Assembly (NCBI GenBank): GCA_023078555.1
Contig: CM041203.1
Span: 4,171,938-4,235,937 of the forward strand
DNA: 64,000 bases
Direction of reading: 5' to 3'
Source: Ulva prolifera
Taxonomy: Eukaryota > Chlorophyta > Ulvophyceae > Ulvales > Ulvaceae
Below are positions 1 through 13,078 of the stretch, one piece after another (within the stretch, counting starts at the first letter, position 1; each line of letters opens with the position of its first letter). The notes beneath the pieces are model-generated. The model ran no database searches. It had not been told where the DNA came from and saw only the letters and a program-made list of their open reading frames with translations. The translations under genes and the position numbers were made by a program.

Positions 1-1418
1 ATTGTATATATGATGTGGTCCTGCTGTCACGGGCATACGAGGCCCACGCGCGCATGCGGGGGTCGATACGGCCGGCCGGCCCTGTTTACATTCACACGGT
101 TTCTGCAACAGGCCTGTCGAAATAGCGTTACAACGTTTAACGGTGCCTCCAGATAGCTGTTCATGGAGAATGCATTGCACGTTCTGTCCGCGACGCTCAT
201 GGCGTCACATGCATGCCACGTCCGCGCTGCTGCTCCACGTCTTGCATGCCAGCACCACTGGCGCAGGGCAGCTTTGAAGAAATTTTCGAGGCCCCACGGT
301 CCTGCAGCACTCACATGTCCATCAACGCGGCGCGCGCCGCGCGTTTGCCATTGGGGCTGGGTGTCGGACCACCCCTTGGTGCACCTGGCCACCTGGCGCA
401 ATCATCCGCCAGCCAATAGGTTCTCACCTGGCCGCATTGTTCGAGACCATCGTGTTGCGCACACGGGATGACCTCCGAGTCGCCGCGCAGTAGGAACGTC
501 CGTAGCCGGGGCTGGGACCAGTGTACTCGTGTGGGGATTCTTTGGGGCTGGGGCTGCAGGGCTGGAGCTTCACAGTGAGTTGAAGGAGTCCTTGTGTGAG
601 ATTTCACAAGGGGCCCGGGCCTAGTGCAGTGCACAGATGGTGGCGCCGGTGGAGGCAGCGAGCCTGGACCCTCGAGGGGGAATCCCACCAGGTTTGTTCT
701 TGCCGCCTCGGCGGCAGCAGGGATAGAGGTACTATGTGCTTGCTATGGCTCCGCGGGTAGCTGGATCTGGTGCCTGTATGCTGGCATGGTGATGCAGTCT
801 TTCAGACTTGGTTCAGTTGTGGTGGTTTTGCGCTTCAACTTGGTCATCCGTGTGTTGCTGTGAGGCCGCGCTAGAGTGGCCGGGGCATCTGCGGGCTGTT
901 CTCGCCATGCCGGCAGTGCTGGTGTGATGAGGCCTCATCCTGGGTGGCAAGGTGATGAAACATGTACCAGTCCGAATGCCTGCGGTGCGACCTGCCTCTT
1001 CGACTCTGCAGCTGCACATGTAACACACATCCAGATTTTCTTTACTTGGCGGTGCACATCCTCATTCGTGCAGCCGCCAATTGAGCTGGCCTCCAGTGGC
1101 CACGCTGCAAGGCCGCTGCCCTGCTGCAAATTCTCCTTGCTTGCAAAGATCTTGGCTTTTGTTTGGCAACTCTGGTTGTGAGGGAAGGCATCATGCTGCA
1201 GCATCGTGGACTCTTCAAGCAGGATTGCGAAACTGGACAGCTTCCGTGGAGTCCGCGCATGCTGAAGCTGAGAGGCAACGACAGGACAGAAACATGCTTC
1301 TGCTTGGTGGCCAGCATTTGCTACAGGAACGTCTGCTAGAGGAAGATCAGCCAAGCCTGCTCGGTGAGGCACAAGCAAGCTTCTCGGTCCCTTGTGGTCA
1401 CCGCTGCAGATCGGCGGA
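1..1418. other. 3' flank of the DUF4246 array, no gene seen
   Basis: This stretch lies downstream of the last exon of DUF4246 copy 1. It has only short open frames on both strands, with no recognisable domain, no splice-consistent exon chain and no DUF4246 remnant that I could see. It probably holds the 3' UTR of copy 1 and a spacer to a gene outside the window. Confidence 0.5.
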
Positions 1419-4400
1419 TCAGTGCTCGCAAAAGTTAAATGTCCGCTCAAACACTGCATCAGTGACCCCCTTCGCGACACGGCCCCGTTCCACCATCAGT
1501 TCTAGCCGCAGCTCCTTTGCCCGCGCCAGAGACACCGGGAACTCCCGCAGCGCGTCAAGCCTCTCCTTTACCTCCTCCGGCACCTGGCTCCCCAACCGCG
1601 ACGCCGCATCGTGCCACTCCATCTGCTGCGGCGGCACGTCACGCGTTGACAGCACCCGCTTCTGAGGGTCAACCAGGAAGGCGACGGCGATGGTGCGGTG
1701 GCCGGGGCGCGAGGCGTCCGCGAGTCGGAACGGCGCGACGCGGTGCTGGAAGACGTTGGGCCAGCACAGCATGCGGCCAGGCGAGCACAACACAGACCCC
1801 AGCGGCTCGTTCATAGGCCCCTCGTTCTCCATGGCATACATGTTCTCAATGCCGGCATCGTCTGCACAGCATTCACAGCACTTTTGTTTGGGACATAGCA
1901 ACGCATGCACACGCAGCCTACTAGTAAGTGCACGCAGCCACACTGTCTGAGGTCAAGACACGAGGCAGCCTACACATGCAGTGCATGCACAAGCGCAAGG
2001 GCCGGTGCCGGAGCGCCCGCACCGTTCTGTTCGTAGACGGGGTCGGCGACCATGGTGCGGAAGTGGAGGCGGCTGTCGGAGATGTTGTCGGCGGCGAGGT
2101 AGGCGATGCAGGAGGCCGCGATGGCCTCGTTCTCCATGCCCTCCACGTGCCACGATCCCCCACCGTACTCCGGCCGCTCCGGCGTCAGCACGATCTCCGC
2201 ATACTTCACCACCACCTGCACGGCAACAGCAGCAGCTAGCCTGACCTGACATTGATGTATACTATAACTAGGTAAGGCCATATGCCCTTGTAATTACAGC
2301 CACACACTGGCAGGAGCCATCTCTGTACAGATGCAAAACAGCCCACGATATCCAGGCGAGGGAGGTTTTGCGGACTGATCACATCCTGCAGCTGATGTAA
2401 ACGTTCCGCACATTCGAGCATCACGGCCAGTTGTTCGGTCACGGCCGCAGCAAAGACGTGTAGCACAGTCTCCGGCACGTGCCGGATCACACAGGCCAGC
2501 CAAAAAGGCCGCCGGACACCCCGACCACCCAAAGCCTTCAAGTTGCAGCAGTAGCGGTCATGGTGAATCTGACAGGGCGCAGCAGGGAGTACCTGGAGGT
2601 CGCGGCCGCGCAGGTCGACGCGTGGCGGCGGCGGCGGCGGCTCAAACCGCTCCGGCAGCACCGGCCCAAGGAACACCCGCCGCTCATGGAACAGATCGTA
2701 CAGCGCCTCCTCCTTCCTGTACGTCACACCGTCAGGCAGTTCGTCGTCATCCAGGTCTGCTAGGCGCTGATCAGGCGGCGGCTCGGACGCCTCCGCACCG
2801 GCGCCGCGCTTGTCTCCAGCAGCACCGTCGACGTCCTTTGCGTCTCCGCTAGCTGCAACCTCGGTCGGAGCCTCCCCAGGCATGGACAGCGGATGAGCCT
2901 CGCAGTGCTGCGCGCCGTCGTGCTGTGCCTTCAAGTTTTCGTGTTGCGCATAGCCGTGCTGTGGCTTGTCGTGCTGTGGCTTGGCGTGCTCTGGCCCGGC
3001 CTGCTGCGCCTCAGCGCGCTGCGCCGCAGCGTGCTCAGCATACCACTCGCGCAGCAGCTGCTCTGCCTCCCCGGACGCTTTCATGTCCTCCCACAGCTCC
3101 TCCTCGCAGGCAGGCGACCACCATGCGTGGTTGTCCTCCGGCACAACGTACACGCGCTGCGGCTGCTGCGTGGCGGCAGACAGGGTGCGCTCGAGGAGGG
3201 GCAGCATGCGGCCGAGGAGGCGCGCGGTCGCAGCGTACAGCGCGGCGTGGCGCTCGGGGTGCATGTTGTTCACGTACGAGTCAAACACGACTCTGCCGTC
3301 CGCGCCGACGAGCACCTCCGCCGGCAGCCACTGGAACTTGTCCGACTTGAACTTTGTCGCGGCAGGGGCAGCGTCAGCGCCGATGACGTCTCCAGAGCCC
3401 ATGTCGGTCTTCCAGCTGCAGAAGCGTCGCGAGAACCACGACTCTGTCGCTGCGACGGCTGATGCGATCTCAGCGCGGCTGCTGCCGGTAGCTGCAGGTG
3501 CCAGCTCTGCGGGTGCACCATATGCATGGTCACCAGCGCTCTTCTCGCCCGTACATGTTGTGCCAGGCGCTGCATCTGTGGTGCCATCGCCGGCCGTCGC
3601 CGCTCCGGATCCACCTGCGGCATCTGCCCTGTCACACTCGACAGGGAACCTCAGCCACTCTGCAGGGAGCCTCAGCCATACTATCGTGGTAGCACACACA
3701 CAGCCCCCCATACCCCGCAACGACAATCACACTTGCAGGCCCCTCGCACCCCGTCCCCCAGACCCCTGAAAGCACACGCAGCCCAGGCCACAAAGCCAAA
3801 CACACAGAGACACCCACAACAATCCCGGGGAGGCCCCAGCCTCCCGGAGCGCGCCTGCACCCCGGTCGCCAACTCTCAGGGCTCAAGCAGTGTGATGAGT
3901 TGAGAAAAGAAATCTGTTGCACTCTGGACACGAGTTGCACCCCAGAACTGCACTCGCATGCATGTAGGCGTAGGAGTGCCCGCCGGAGACCAAAGTAGCA
4001 ATTCAGCAAGGCGCACCGGGCCTGCAGGCTGCAGGGTCTAGACCTGCTGCGTGTCACTCCACTCCTCAAGAGCCATTGGCATTGCAATTTGGTACTACTA
4101 TTAGTAAGCAACAGGGGTGGCGACAAGAAGCTCTTCCTGGCGGCGGAAGTAGCACGGCACGCTGCGGCCCGTGGATTATCTGCCGTGTTTCAAAGCCGCA
4201 TCTTGAGCGGCCATCAGGGGTCGATGTGATGGGGGGGTGGCACATTTGACAGGCCGCTATCGCAGGGTGAGCAGAGACGCGCAACTCGCTCGTTTGAACC
4301 CCCGAATTCTTGTACATGCATCGTGCATCATGCATGCTCACAGCCAGCAGAGGAGGCACCTGCCCGGGCTGATGCGGCGGCTGATGTTGCTGCACCAGCG

Positions 4401-6407
4401 GCTTCGGCAGCAGGCGGAGCTCCGGACTGCGTGCCCTGAGCCTCTCCGCCGGGCTGCGGGCGGTGTGGGTCAGTGGCAGCCGCGGCAGGCGGCAGGCGGC
4501 GGGAGAGGCCGTAGGTGAGGGGGAAGAGGGACGGGTGCACCAGGTCCAGCACCTGCACTGCCAGACACATGTGTGTGCTTCATAAATATATCCGCATGAC
4601 TTGTGGACTGGGGGCCCGTTGATTCGGAGTTGTCAACATCCTCTTCACTGAAGCGTCTGCACAACATGCACTTAGCGCTAAGACAATCCAGATAGACTAG
4701 ACTTTACTTTATATGCCATATGGTGTGTTGGAGCATACACGTGAGCGCCCATATATAAGCAGGCGCTGCCCTGGTGCAGTGCACATGCATGTGCACATGC
4801 GTATGAACATGCGGCAGAGTCAACATCGTGTCAGCCCGCACAGCCGCGGTGCGCAGGTCGATGGCATCGAGTTTGCGTTTGTATCAGAGCAGGGCCGCGG
4901 GGCCCAGCTTTACTGGGGCTGCAGCTGCCGCCCTAATTATAAGATCAAATACCGGATTGTGGAACGGCAGCCTGCCGTTCTTCAAACTGAGTTTGACGAG
5001 TGTATACGTCTTGTTGACTGCATGGTGGCCAGACGACAGATGCATGCATGTACATACAGCTGCATCGTCAGCAGACCGCTGTGACCGCTGGTACGCATGG
5101 TGGCCAGACGACAGATGCACGTGCATGCATGAACATACAGCTGCATCGTCAGCAGACCGCCCATTCTGTCGGGAGAGGTTCAGGCTACGGAGGCGCCTGC
5201 GGCAATATGCAGGCCTGGAGCGGGCGCCACGGCGTGGTGCATGCATCGCGGGCCGCACCTGCTGCTCGGAGCCGGGGTGCCAGTCCCTCTGGTCGTCTGG
5301 GACGTCTCTGAGGGGCTGAAGGGCGGCGAGGAGGTGCTGCTGTAGGCCGCTGCCCAGGGCGCAGTCGCTCTCAAAGACCCCCGGCACAGGGGACGGGCGA
5401 ATGCCGTCCTCCCCACACTGCCGAGCTTGGTGCCTGAGCTGCTGCATGGCCGGGCGGGCGCAGTCAGGGATGTGGGGCAGGGGTCCAGAGCATGGGCTCG
5501 CATAGTGACAGGCCTGCCAAGGGCGCTGCTAGCTACAGGTAGCCACATGCTTGGAGTCGTGATCATTCTTGACTAAAATTGAATCATCAGTGTTCGAAGC
5601 CTAGCAGCATGGGCGTTGGCCAGAGCATCATTGAACCATGGAGCTGCTCCATTGGGGCATGTCAGGCGCGCTATGTGAGGCGAGCTAGCTATGCAGCATA
5701 CAGGGCCCACCAATCTTGAATTGAGGGAGTTTTAGCATGTACGAACCAAGCTCATGCCTCTGAGATACACATGTATGGCACTGAAGTAGGTGCACGGCAA
5801 ATCAGCATGTATGTGCTTGCCCTGCAGGCTGAAGCAGCCAGCTTATGAACGATAGCGTCAGGCGCTGCCAGAGATCGCTGCGCCAGTATGTGAAAGTGCC
5901 ACCGCGGTGAACAGAATCATGCATCAGATCTTGTGGATGGCTGATTTTCCTAACAACCCTGATTGGGGCAGATGTTGAATGTGGCAGATGTCCGTGGGGG
6001 TGGCTGCAGTGCTGAACCATGCTGGCTGGCGGAGCACGAGCTTGTCAGAGCATGTCGAGGGTGCAGTTGCTGACAAACTATACGCAATACAGCACAGGTA
6101 TAAGAAGGACGCCAGAGCAGCAGGCAGCTTGCACCTGGAGAGCGAAGTCAAACATGGCATGGTCCACGTCCTGCTGTGACGCTTCCGCCTGCCAGCGCTC
6201 AACGATTTCGGAAAAGAACACTTTCTCCCACCAAACAGGCTTCTCTCTGATCGCACTGGTGAAGCTGTCGAGCGTTCTTTCGAGCACAGTCCGGGGATCC
6301 GGGATCACCATGTCCTCCAGAGCGTCAGTCTTGTACCTGCCAATATCAATTGCGTCCCTTCCCAGCCATGGACCTGGAAACCGAGGGAGAGGCTCTTCCG
6401 GAAGCAT
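1419..6407 (-). CDS. DUF4246 family protein, tandem copy 1 (putative Fe(II)/2OG oxygenase)
   Basis: Six exons on the minus strand: 6135-6407, 5259-5441, 4360-4552, 2593-about 3659, 2033 to 2215 in round terms (exact lower border 2023), and 1419-1861. Splice phases are 0,0,1,0,1 and the model is about 783 aa. DUF4246 landmarks run in order: an N-terminal REKPVWWEKVF helix, DWHPGSEQQ joined across an intron to VLDLVHPSLFPL, FQWLPAEVL, SYVNNMHPERHAALY, then the catalytic half with SWHVEGMENE and QHRVAPFRL...GHR. Fungal members of this family have the same order. The H-x-E, distal H and G-x-R suggest a double-stranded beta-helix Fe(II)/2-oxoglutarate dioxygenase; this is inference and the substrate is unknown. 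Exon 4 is longer than in copies 2-4 because of a low-complexity insert rich in Gln-His (KPQH/AQH repeats). The exon 4 acceptor is uncertain, with 3614 as an alternative to 3659. No signal peptide is seen. Confidence 0.9.
5021..5160. repeat. 75-bp tandem duplication in an intron of DUF4246 copy 1
   Basis: Two adjacent units of about 75 bp start at 5021 and 5096. Both begin CATGGTGGCCAGACGACAGA and end with CATCGTCAGCAGACCGC. They differ by a few bases and small indels around a TGCATGCA word. The duplication lies in the intron between exons 2 and 3. Confidence 0.85.
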
Positions 6408-8271
6408 GGTTTCTGATCGTACATGCGAGGCCTGACTCGAAGACTACGCAAGTGCGAGTAGACGACTCAGGCATCAGCGTCTATGGCGACTTTACTGCGG
6501 CTTTCAACGCTTATAGAATTGGCCAAAGTGGGCATTTATAAGGTCGAAGCCGTCTGCCATTAGCAGACAGTCCTGCGCCAATCTTGTCGACGTCAGGTGC
6601 GAGCACGTTGAACACCGCGACGTGCTCGAACGCTGATGAACGCTGGAGCTTCGCCCGAACTCCGGCGTTGTAGCTCTCACCTGATGAGTCATTGACCCTT
6701 CCACCTGCACGAAGTGGATGCGGTACCGGCTTGCGGTTCCGGACTTGCTGGACCACTGGTCGGAGCAGAAAGCGAGGGCAAAACAGACCTGCGACGCGTT
6801 CTGCGGTCATCCCAAACATCAGTCTTCAGTCGCCTTCATGTCGCATGTCATGAGCTTTCTGATTCCCAGCAGCGCCATCAGCGTGCTGCCTCTCTGATCA
6901 GTAGCTACAGGGGCACTGTAAACACCCACGGTGCTCGTGTTGCACCGTCTCGTGTTGCAGACATCGGTGACCCGCACGTAAAGCTGCCCCCACTGTAACT
7001 TCTGTTCCTTATCCTGGTATTTCGGCCAGCTGCATTCTCGAGTCGTGCCTGCAGCTGTGATCATGCATTGTTGTGCCCGTGGGGGCTAGCTGGGGGCTAG
7101 CTCGACACGCATCCATACCTGATCAAGGCCGGCAATGGGAAGCACACCAACAGCTGTGTACAGTCACAGCAGTGGTCGACAGCAGATGACATGCTGTCTG
7201 ATTGCGACGTCTGTTGAGTGAGAGCTCCAGCACTTCTGGCCGGTGCTTCACCCATCTCTGGGAGCTGTGCACAGCCATGTGCAATTGCTTCAGCTCTGCG
7301 ACATGCGTGCTGCACATGCTGCAGACACAGCAGTCCCTCTAGCCGCGTGCTGTGTACAGCTCACACAGCATCTGCACATGCCTGTACAGCACTCTAGCTT
7401 CAGGTTGCACGGGCGATGTGGAGACAGCTTTCTCACCCAGCTGGCAGCTAGCAGCTGTCACAGTATCGATGCTGTACACAAATTTTGCATGACTGCTACG
7501 AAATATGCATGCACTGCCGGGCATAGTGCATTGACTGCAAAGGCATCAGCCTCTGCACCTCAGGGAGAAGACAGATGACCGACACAGCAATTGACAACTA
7601 TGGCAATTGCGCGATACATCCATGGTGCCATACAGAAAAATCAATCTGGATTTCCTTACCCGCACTTACGGGGACTGCCACAACAGCTGCACGGAGGACT
7701 ATGTTCCGCGTGGTGCTAGCACTGTACGAAGCCTTGTACAACCACAGAGCAGCGTCACATGCCAGCACACAGCACGGCTTGGCAATCCCTCAGCAAATGA
7801 AAGTATGTTTTGCTCACACCCCCCAGGGGTCAGCATCGGAGCAGACGCCCCATCATGTGGAACAGCTGGCCACCACAGAAAAACAATTTAATCAGCACGT
7901 TAGGATCGCCGATCTCTCTTTATTGCTGCTGGCTACCCAGACCGCTGGCTCGCCTTTCGGCACAAACCCGGTTGGAATGCCCTCACGGTGCTGCTCACGC
8001 ACCACCACGTGGTACCCCCCTCCAGGTGCATGCCAACACGCTGCACTCTCCTGAGCTCTGTCCATGCGCCACCGTGGCCACGTGCCATGCTGGCCACCGG
8101 TGGCCACCGGTGTTGGGCCGAACCACACAGACCAATTCCGCATGTGTCGGTCTAGGAACAGGATGGTAGCCCCAAAATTTCTGCATGCCGGCCCAATACG
8201 GCCACAGAGCGGTCGTCGCGCATCATGCACCTCCTCACTTCTCCTGGGGCAGTGTTCCAACCCGATCATAA
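6408..8271. other. Spacer between DUF4246 copies 1 and 2
   Basis: This is the promoter side of copy 1 and the 3' side of copy 2. Apart from the TGAGTCA site I see no conserved gene. Open frames here are short, lack domains and lie in lower-GC, TGCATG-rich sequence. Confidence 0.5.
6685..6691. promoter_or_regulatory. TGAGTCA bZIP-type site upstream of DUF4246 copy 1
   Basis: The sequence TGAGTCA (followed by T) lies about 280 bp upstream of the copy 1 start codon. It matches the GCN4/AP-1 bZIP core. Copies 2 and 3 carry the same core at about 305-310 bp upstream. The function is inferred from this positional conservation only. Confidence 0.4.
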
Positions 8272-11200
8272 TCAATGCTCACAGAGGGAAAACTCCCGCT
8301 CAAACAGGTCCTCATTCAGCTCGCTCACAGCCGTGCGCCGCTCCTCCATCAGCTCCAGCCGCAGCTCCTTCGCGCGCGCCAGAGACACCGGGAACTCCCG
8401 CAGCGCATCCACCTTCCGCTTGACCTCCTCCGGCACCAGACTCCCCAGCCGCGACGCCGCGTCGTGCCACTCCATCTGCTGCGGCGGCACGTCCCGCGTC
8501 GACAGCACGCGCGTCTTGGGGTCGACGAGAAACGCGACGGCGATGGTGCGGCGGCCGGGGCGGGAGGCGTCCGCGAGGCGGAACGGCGCGACGCGGTGCT
8601 GGAAGGCGTTGGGCCAGCACAGCATGCGGCCCGGCGCACACAGCACGGACCCCAGCGCCTCGTTCATCGGCCCGTCTCTGACCATGTCGTACATGAGTTT
8701 TGTGCCGTCATCATCTGCACAGGAGCACGGCAGCTCTGGTCAAACTATTCAGAGTGCAGGGCCACACGCAGGGACTGTCGCTGGTCACGTCACCGTTGAA
8801 TCAATGTTGAACCGGAACTCACTCTTGAGGATGGAAGTGGTCCCACAAGAGCAAGTGGAGATGGCGGAGGGGAACATGCATGCTGAAGATCGGTTCTGGC
8901 CGCATCCGCAGCTCGCGCATGCCTGCCGCAGCGGCAAAAGGTCGGCGTGGTCAGTGCAAGCCCGCGGCACAGGAGCCTGGCGATCGTGAGCCAGCGGCTG
9001 GAAGCCCCTATGACCTGGCTGCTTGGCCCGCTATGGCTTGCGTGCAGGTTTACTATTCAGAGGTGGCGACAGCATCCACCGCATGCCCCTGAGGCTACAG
9101 GTGCGTTTGCATGCCATTGGAGGCGGCAGGCCTGCTATGGCGCGCAACATGCATGCCTTCAGGCCTCAAGCCAGACTGCCTGCCTCTGTATCGGAAGAGC
9201 ACGAGGCAGTGCCGCGGTATACACTCTGCACGTGGCAGGTCCAGCTGTTTGTCGCTGCCTTGGCCCAGCGGAACCGGCAGCGGCCCCAGACTGACAATCC
9301 GTGTGAATATCGAGGTGCACTGGTGAGGCTGCCCTAGCACGCGGCCATGGTCAAGTGGAGTTGAGTAAATCTGGAGCCACCCAGCCGGATGCTTAAGAGG
9401 ACACTGACAGCTCCACAGAAACGGAACCATGTGGTTCCTACCTTGTCTCTGTTGGCAACCTTCCGAGCACGATCAGCCGATGCACAAGGGCGCGCAGATC
9501 ACTGTGGCATGCAAACCACATATTGACCGCTCACAACACTCCAGCTGGACCATCGCTGCCTTGGCCCACCAGAGGTTGTCAAGCCCCTACATGGTTAGTG
9601 CGTGTCGGGTTCATAGTACGTGGTCTCCGCTACCAAGATTTCAAGGCGGCGCAGCCGCCACACTGAGGAGCACCGATAACTCAAGCATGCACGTCACAGT
9701 CTGACGCCTCACAACACTGGCGCCAAACTCGCATAACCGCGACCTCAGCTCCATGATTGCCAGAGGCGGAGGGCCGCACCGTTCTGCTCGTAGTCAGGGT
9801 CGGCGACCATGGTGCGGAAGTGGAGGCGGCTGTCGGAGATGTTGTCGGCGGCGAGGTAGGCGATGCAGGAGGCCGCGATGGCCTCGTTCTCCATGCCCTC
9901 CACATGCCACACCCCGCCTCCGTACTCCGGCCGCTCCGGCGTTAGCACGATCTCCGCATACTTCACAATCACCTGCACAAGGCTGCTGGTTTGCATATAT
10001 GGTCAGATGCAAACGCAGTGCAGAAGCGGGATGCAAAGCCGTGGGTTTCCATGCTCCAGCCGCCCCAACACTTTGGGCCGACAGACAAACTTGATAAGAT
10101 GACACATGCATCAGCACCCGTGTCCATATGACTGTCCATATCACTCGTGAACGATATCGCTCACGAGTGATTTGCATCCTTCAGTGACATTGATATGCGC
10201 AGCGCGCAGCGCACCTGCAGGTTGCGCCGCCGCAGGTCGACACGCGGCGGCGGCGGCAACGGCTCAAACCGCTCCGGAAGCGTCGGCCCGGCCCACACGC
10301 GTCGCTCGCGCAGCAGCGCTTCAACCTTGTACCACACTTGCTGCATCAGAACCTCGTCCGATACGTCGGGGTCTCCCGCAGGGCCTTGGGCGCGCCTCGC
10401 CGCTTCGCCGTCTTCTCCGGCCGCCACCGCAGCCGCCACAGCCGCCTCTATCCTTTCGGCACCCCGCTGCAGCAACTGCGCACGCTGCGCACGCCACACT
10501 GGCTTCAACCTCTCCGCCTCGCCGGAGGCACATAGGCTCTCCCACAGCTCAGTCGGACTCGCCGGCGACCACCAGGCATCCGTTTCCTCCGGCACGATGT
10601 ACACCCGCTGCGGCCGCTGCGCGGCGGCGGATAGGGTGCGCTCGAGGAGGGGCAGCATGCGGCCGAGGAGGCGCGCGGTCGCAGCGTACAGCGCGGCGTG
10701 GCGCTCGGGGTGCATGTTGTTGACGTACGAGTCAAACACGACTCTGCCGTCCGCGCCGACGAGCACCTCCGCCGGTAGCCACTGGAACTGGGCCGATTCG
10801 TAGCGTGTGGGTCCGGGGGCCTCGTCGGCGTCGATGACCTCGCCCGCCCCCATCTGTGTCTTCCACGCGCCAAACCCGGGTGAAAACCACGACTCTGCCC
10901 GCGCAGCGGTCGCCGCGCATTCTTCGCGGGTGCGTCCCGTCAGGGACGTCGCATTGGCAGCGGCCGCAGCTGAACCTCGCATGATGCTCTGTCCAGGGCC
11001 CCGCGCCCGGGCTCCGGCGGGAGGGGCTGCCGGCGGGGGGGTCGGGGGAGCCCCGCTAGCTGCAGCAGTCGTGGGGTCACGGGTGAGCGCAGAATGCAGC
11101 AAAGCGCAGACCCAACAGGGCCAAACATGTGAAGCAGGAGGTGTTCAGGCTTGCGTGAAGATGGAATACTAGAAGTACAGCGCATGAACTAGGTGAACGC

Positions 11201-13078
11201 CCGAAATATGTGAGGCTGAGAGCGGACCTGATGCTGCAGCAGCCAGCGTCTCCACAGAAGGGTTGGCCGATGAACCCTGCGCTTGCCTGGTGCCCTGCTG
11301 AGCCTCAGAACCGGGCGCAGCGGCCTTTAGGCGGCGGGAGAGGCCGTAGGTGAGGGGGAAGAGGGACGGGTGCACCAGGTCCAGCACCTGCACTGCTAGC
11401 CATGTGCTTGAAAGCCGCCCGCTGCGGCATGCAATCACGTACGATGGGGTTCGGCTCGTGTCTGCCGCCGTACGCTCAGAGCATCAGCCGTGCGCACAAC
11501 AGTAAACTCAATACAAGGCCGCTGCATACGACAGCCCTACCGGTGGGGCACAGGCGCCAGGAGCTCCATCACTGTGGGAAGGTTGAAGCGGTAAGCTGCA
11601 GGGCCACGCCCGACGCCTTGCGGCGGGTTGGCCGCGTGAGATATGCACACATGCATGGACCTATCATTGGTGCCACAGTGGTATGCATATGCGTGTGTTC
11701 GCGCGTGGGACGCAGAGTGGAGCCGCAGCCTGTTGACACCGGGCGCTCGTGACCGGGTACGACTCGTAACTTAAGGAGTCATGCCGTTTCTTCTCTCTCC
11801 GTTGCACACACATGAGGCCAAGAACACCACACATGCACACGGCATCAGCGCGATACGGCCACGAGTCCTTGGCACTGTGCGACGTACTCGGCGTTGTGCA
11901 GTGCTGTACTACCAGACACGTCATGTGATTGCCATGGCCGAGCGAGCTGCAGCTCCGGCAGCAGCATGCATGCCGCCTGGTGCCGGCCGCACCTGCTGCT
12001 CGGAGCCGGGGTGCCAGTCCTTCTGGTCGTCCGGGACGTCCCTGAGGGGCTGCAGGGCGGCGAGGAGCTGCTGCTGCAGGCCGCTGCCGAGGGCTGCGTC
12101 GCTCTCAAAGACGCCTGCCACGGGGGACGGCCGCACGCCATCGTCCCCACACTGCCAAGCTTGGTGCCTGAGCTGCTGCACGGAAAGCTAGCGGAAGTCA
12201 GGGACCCGGATGGCTGGCATGATGTCTCATATCATATGTGCTGCACAACGCAGCGGAGTCGTAGAAGTTGCGAGCAGAGGGAGTTTGCATATGATATTGT
12301 TGGCTTCTTGTGTGGTGCATGTATACCTACGTAGGTTTAGGGCAAGATGCACAACTGTCTGCATCCGCCTACTTTGTATGTGTGTGTTTCCCTCATTTGT
12401 GCACGTCCATGCATCACGGCCATGGCTATGGCCATGGCGAAAAGTCAGAAGGCCATCACCCGCAACCATAGCCTGGGCCAAGGTGTTGCTGCTACATCCG
12501 CTGCTACAAATATGCATCAGCTGCTACACATGGCGAGAACAAGGACCTGAATAACATTTCGACATAAAATCACTAACGACTTGGACACGAGGACTGCTGA
12601 TATTGTTCTGAACGGCGTCAGAGCAGATGTTGACAGACACATATTCTGCTGCGCAGATGTTCTGCTTCTTGTGAGCGCGCGTTCGCAGGGCAAGATTTCA
12701 CAGTAACAAAGCATCAATGATACATCTGAGACTGGCTGTGAGACACTCGGTCTGTGATGCCATGCGGACGTCGTTGGAGCGACGCGACCGAACTGGAGGG
12801 ATCACCTGGACACCAAAGTCGAACATGTCGCTGCCCATGTCCTGCTGCAGCGCCTCCGTCTTCCAGCGTTCAACAATATCATCTTTGAAGACCTTTTCCC
12901 ACCACAGAGGCTTCTCTCTGATCGCGCAAGTGAAGGTGTCAAGCTTCCGTTCGAGCGCAGTGCGGGCGTCGGGAAGCATCATCTCCTCCATCTCTTCTGG
13001 CTCGAATCGTGCCATGCTCACACTTTCCCCGTCCACGAAGGGACTTGGGAACTTAGGAAGCGGCTCTACATCTGCCAT
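8272..13078 (-). CDS. DUF4246 family protein, tandem copy 2 (putative Fe(II)/2OG oxygenase)
   Basis: Six exons on the minus strand: 12806-13078, 11993-12175, 11228-11387, 10215-11059, 9780-9972 and 8272-8714. Phases are 0,0,1,0,1 and they join to an uninterrupted 698-aa protein. The start MADVEPLPKFPSPF aligns with the starts of copies 1, 3 and 4. Domain landmarks: EKPLWWEKVFKDDIVERW (residues about 55-72), DWHPGSEQQ/VLDLVHPSLFPL (about 143-163), FQWLPAEVL and YVNNMHPERHAALY in exon 4, and the core H510-x-E512, H591-x-V-x-P, G605-x-R607. The spacing H-x-V-x-P...G-x-R followed by a beta strand (TIAVAFLVD) is the usual metal/2OG-binding C-terminal motif of Fe(II)/2OG oxygenases. That assignment is inference, while family membership is firm. 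A variable Ala/Pro-rich segment opens exon 4. No targeting signal is obvious. Copy 2 is closest to copy 3. Confidence 0.93.

Noticed and set aside
935-1480. 181-codon minus-strand frame overlapping the copy 1 stop region
   Set aside because: It has no domain and overlaps the end of a well-supported exon in another frame.
2966-3769. Long plus-strand open frame antisense to DUF4246 copy 1 exon 4 (similar frames opposite the other copies)
   Set aside because: It mirrors a GC-rich minus-strand exon with full family conservation. The antisense protein is Arg/Ser/Ala low-complexity with no domain.
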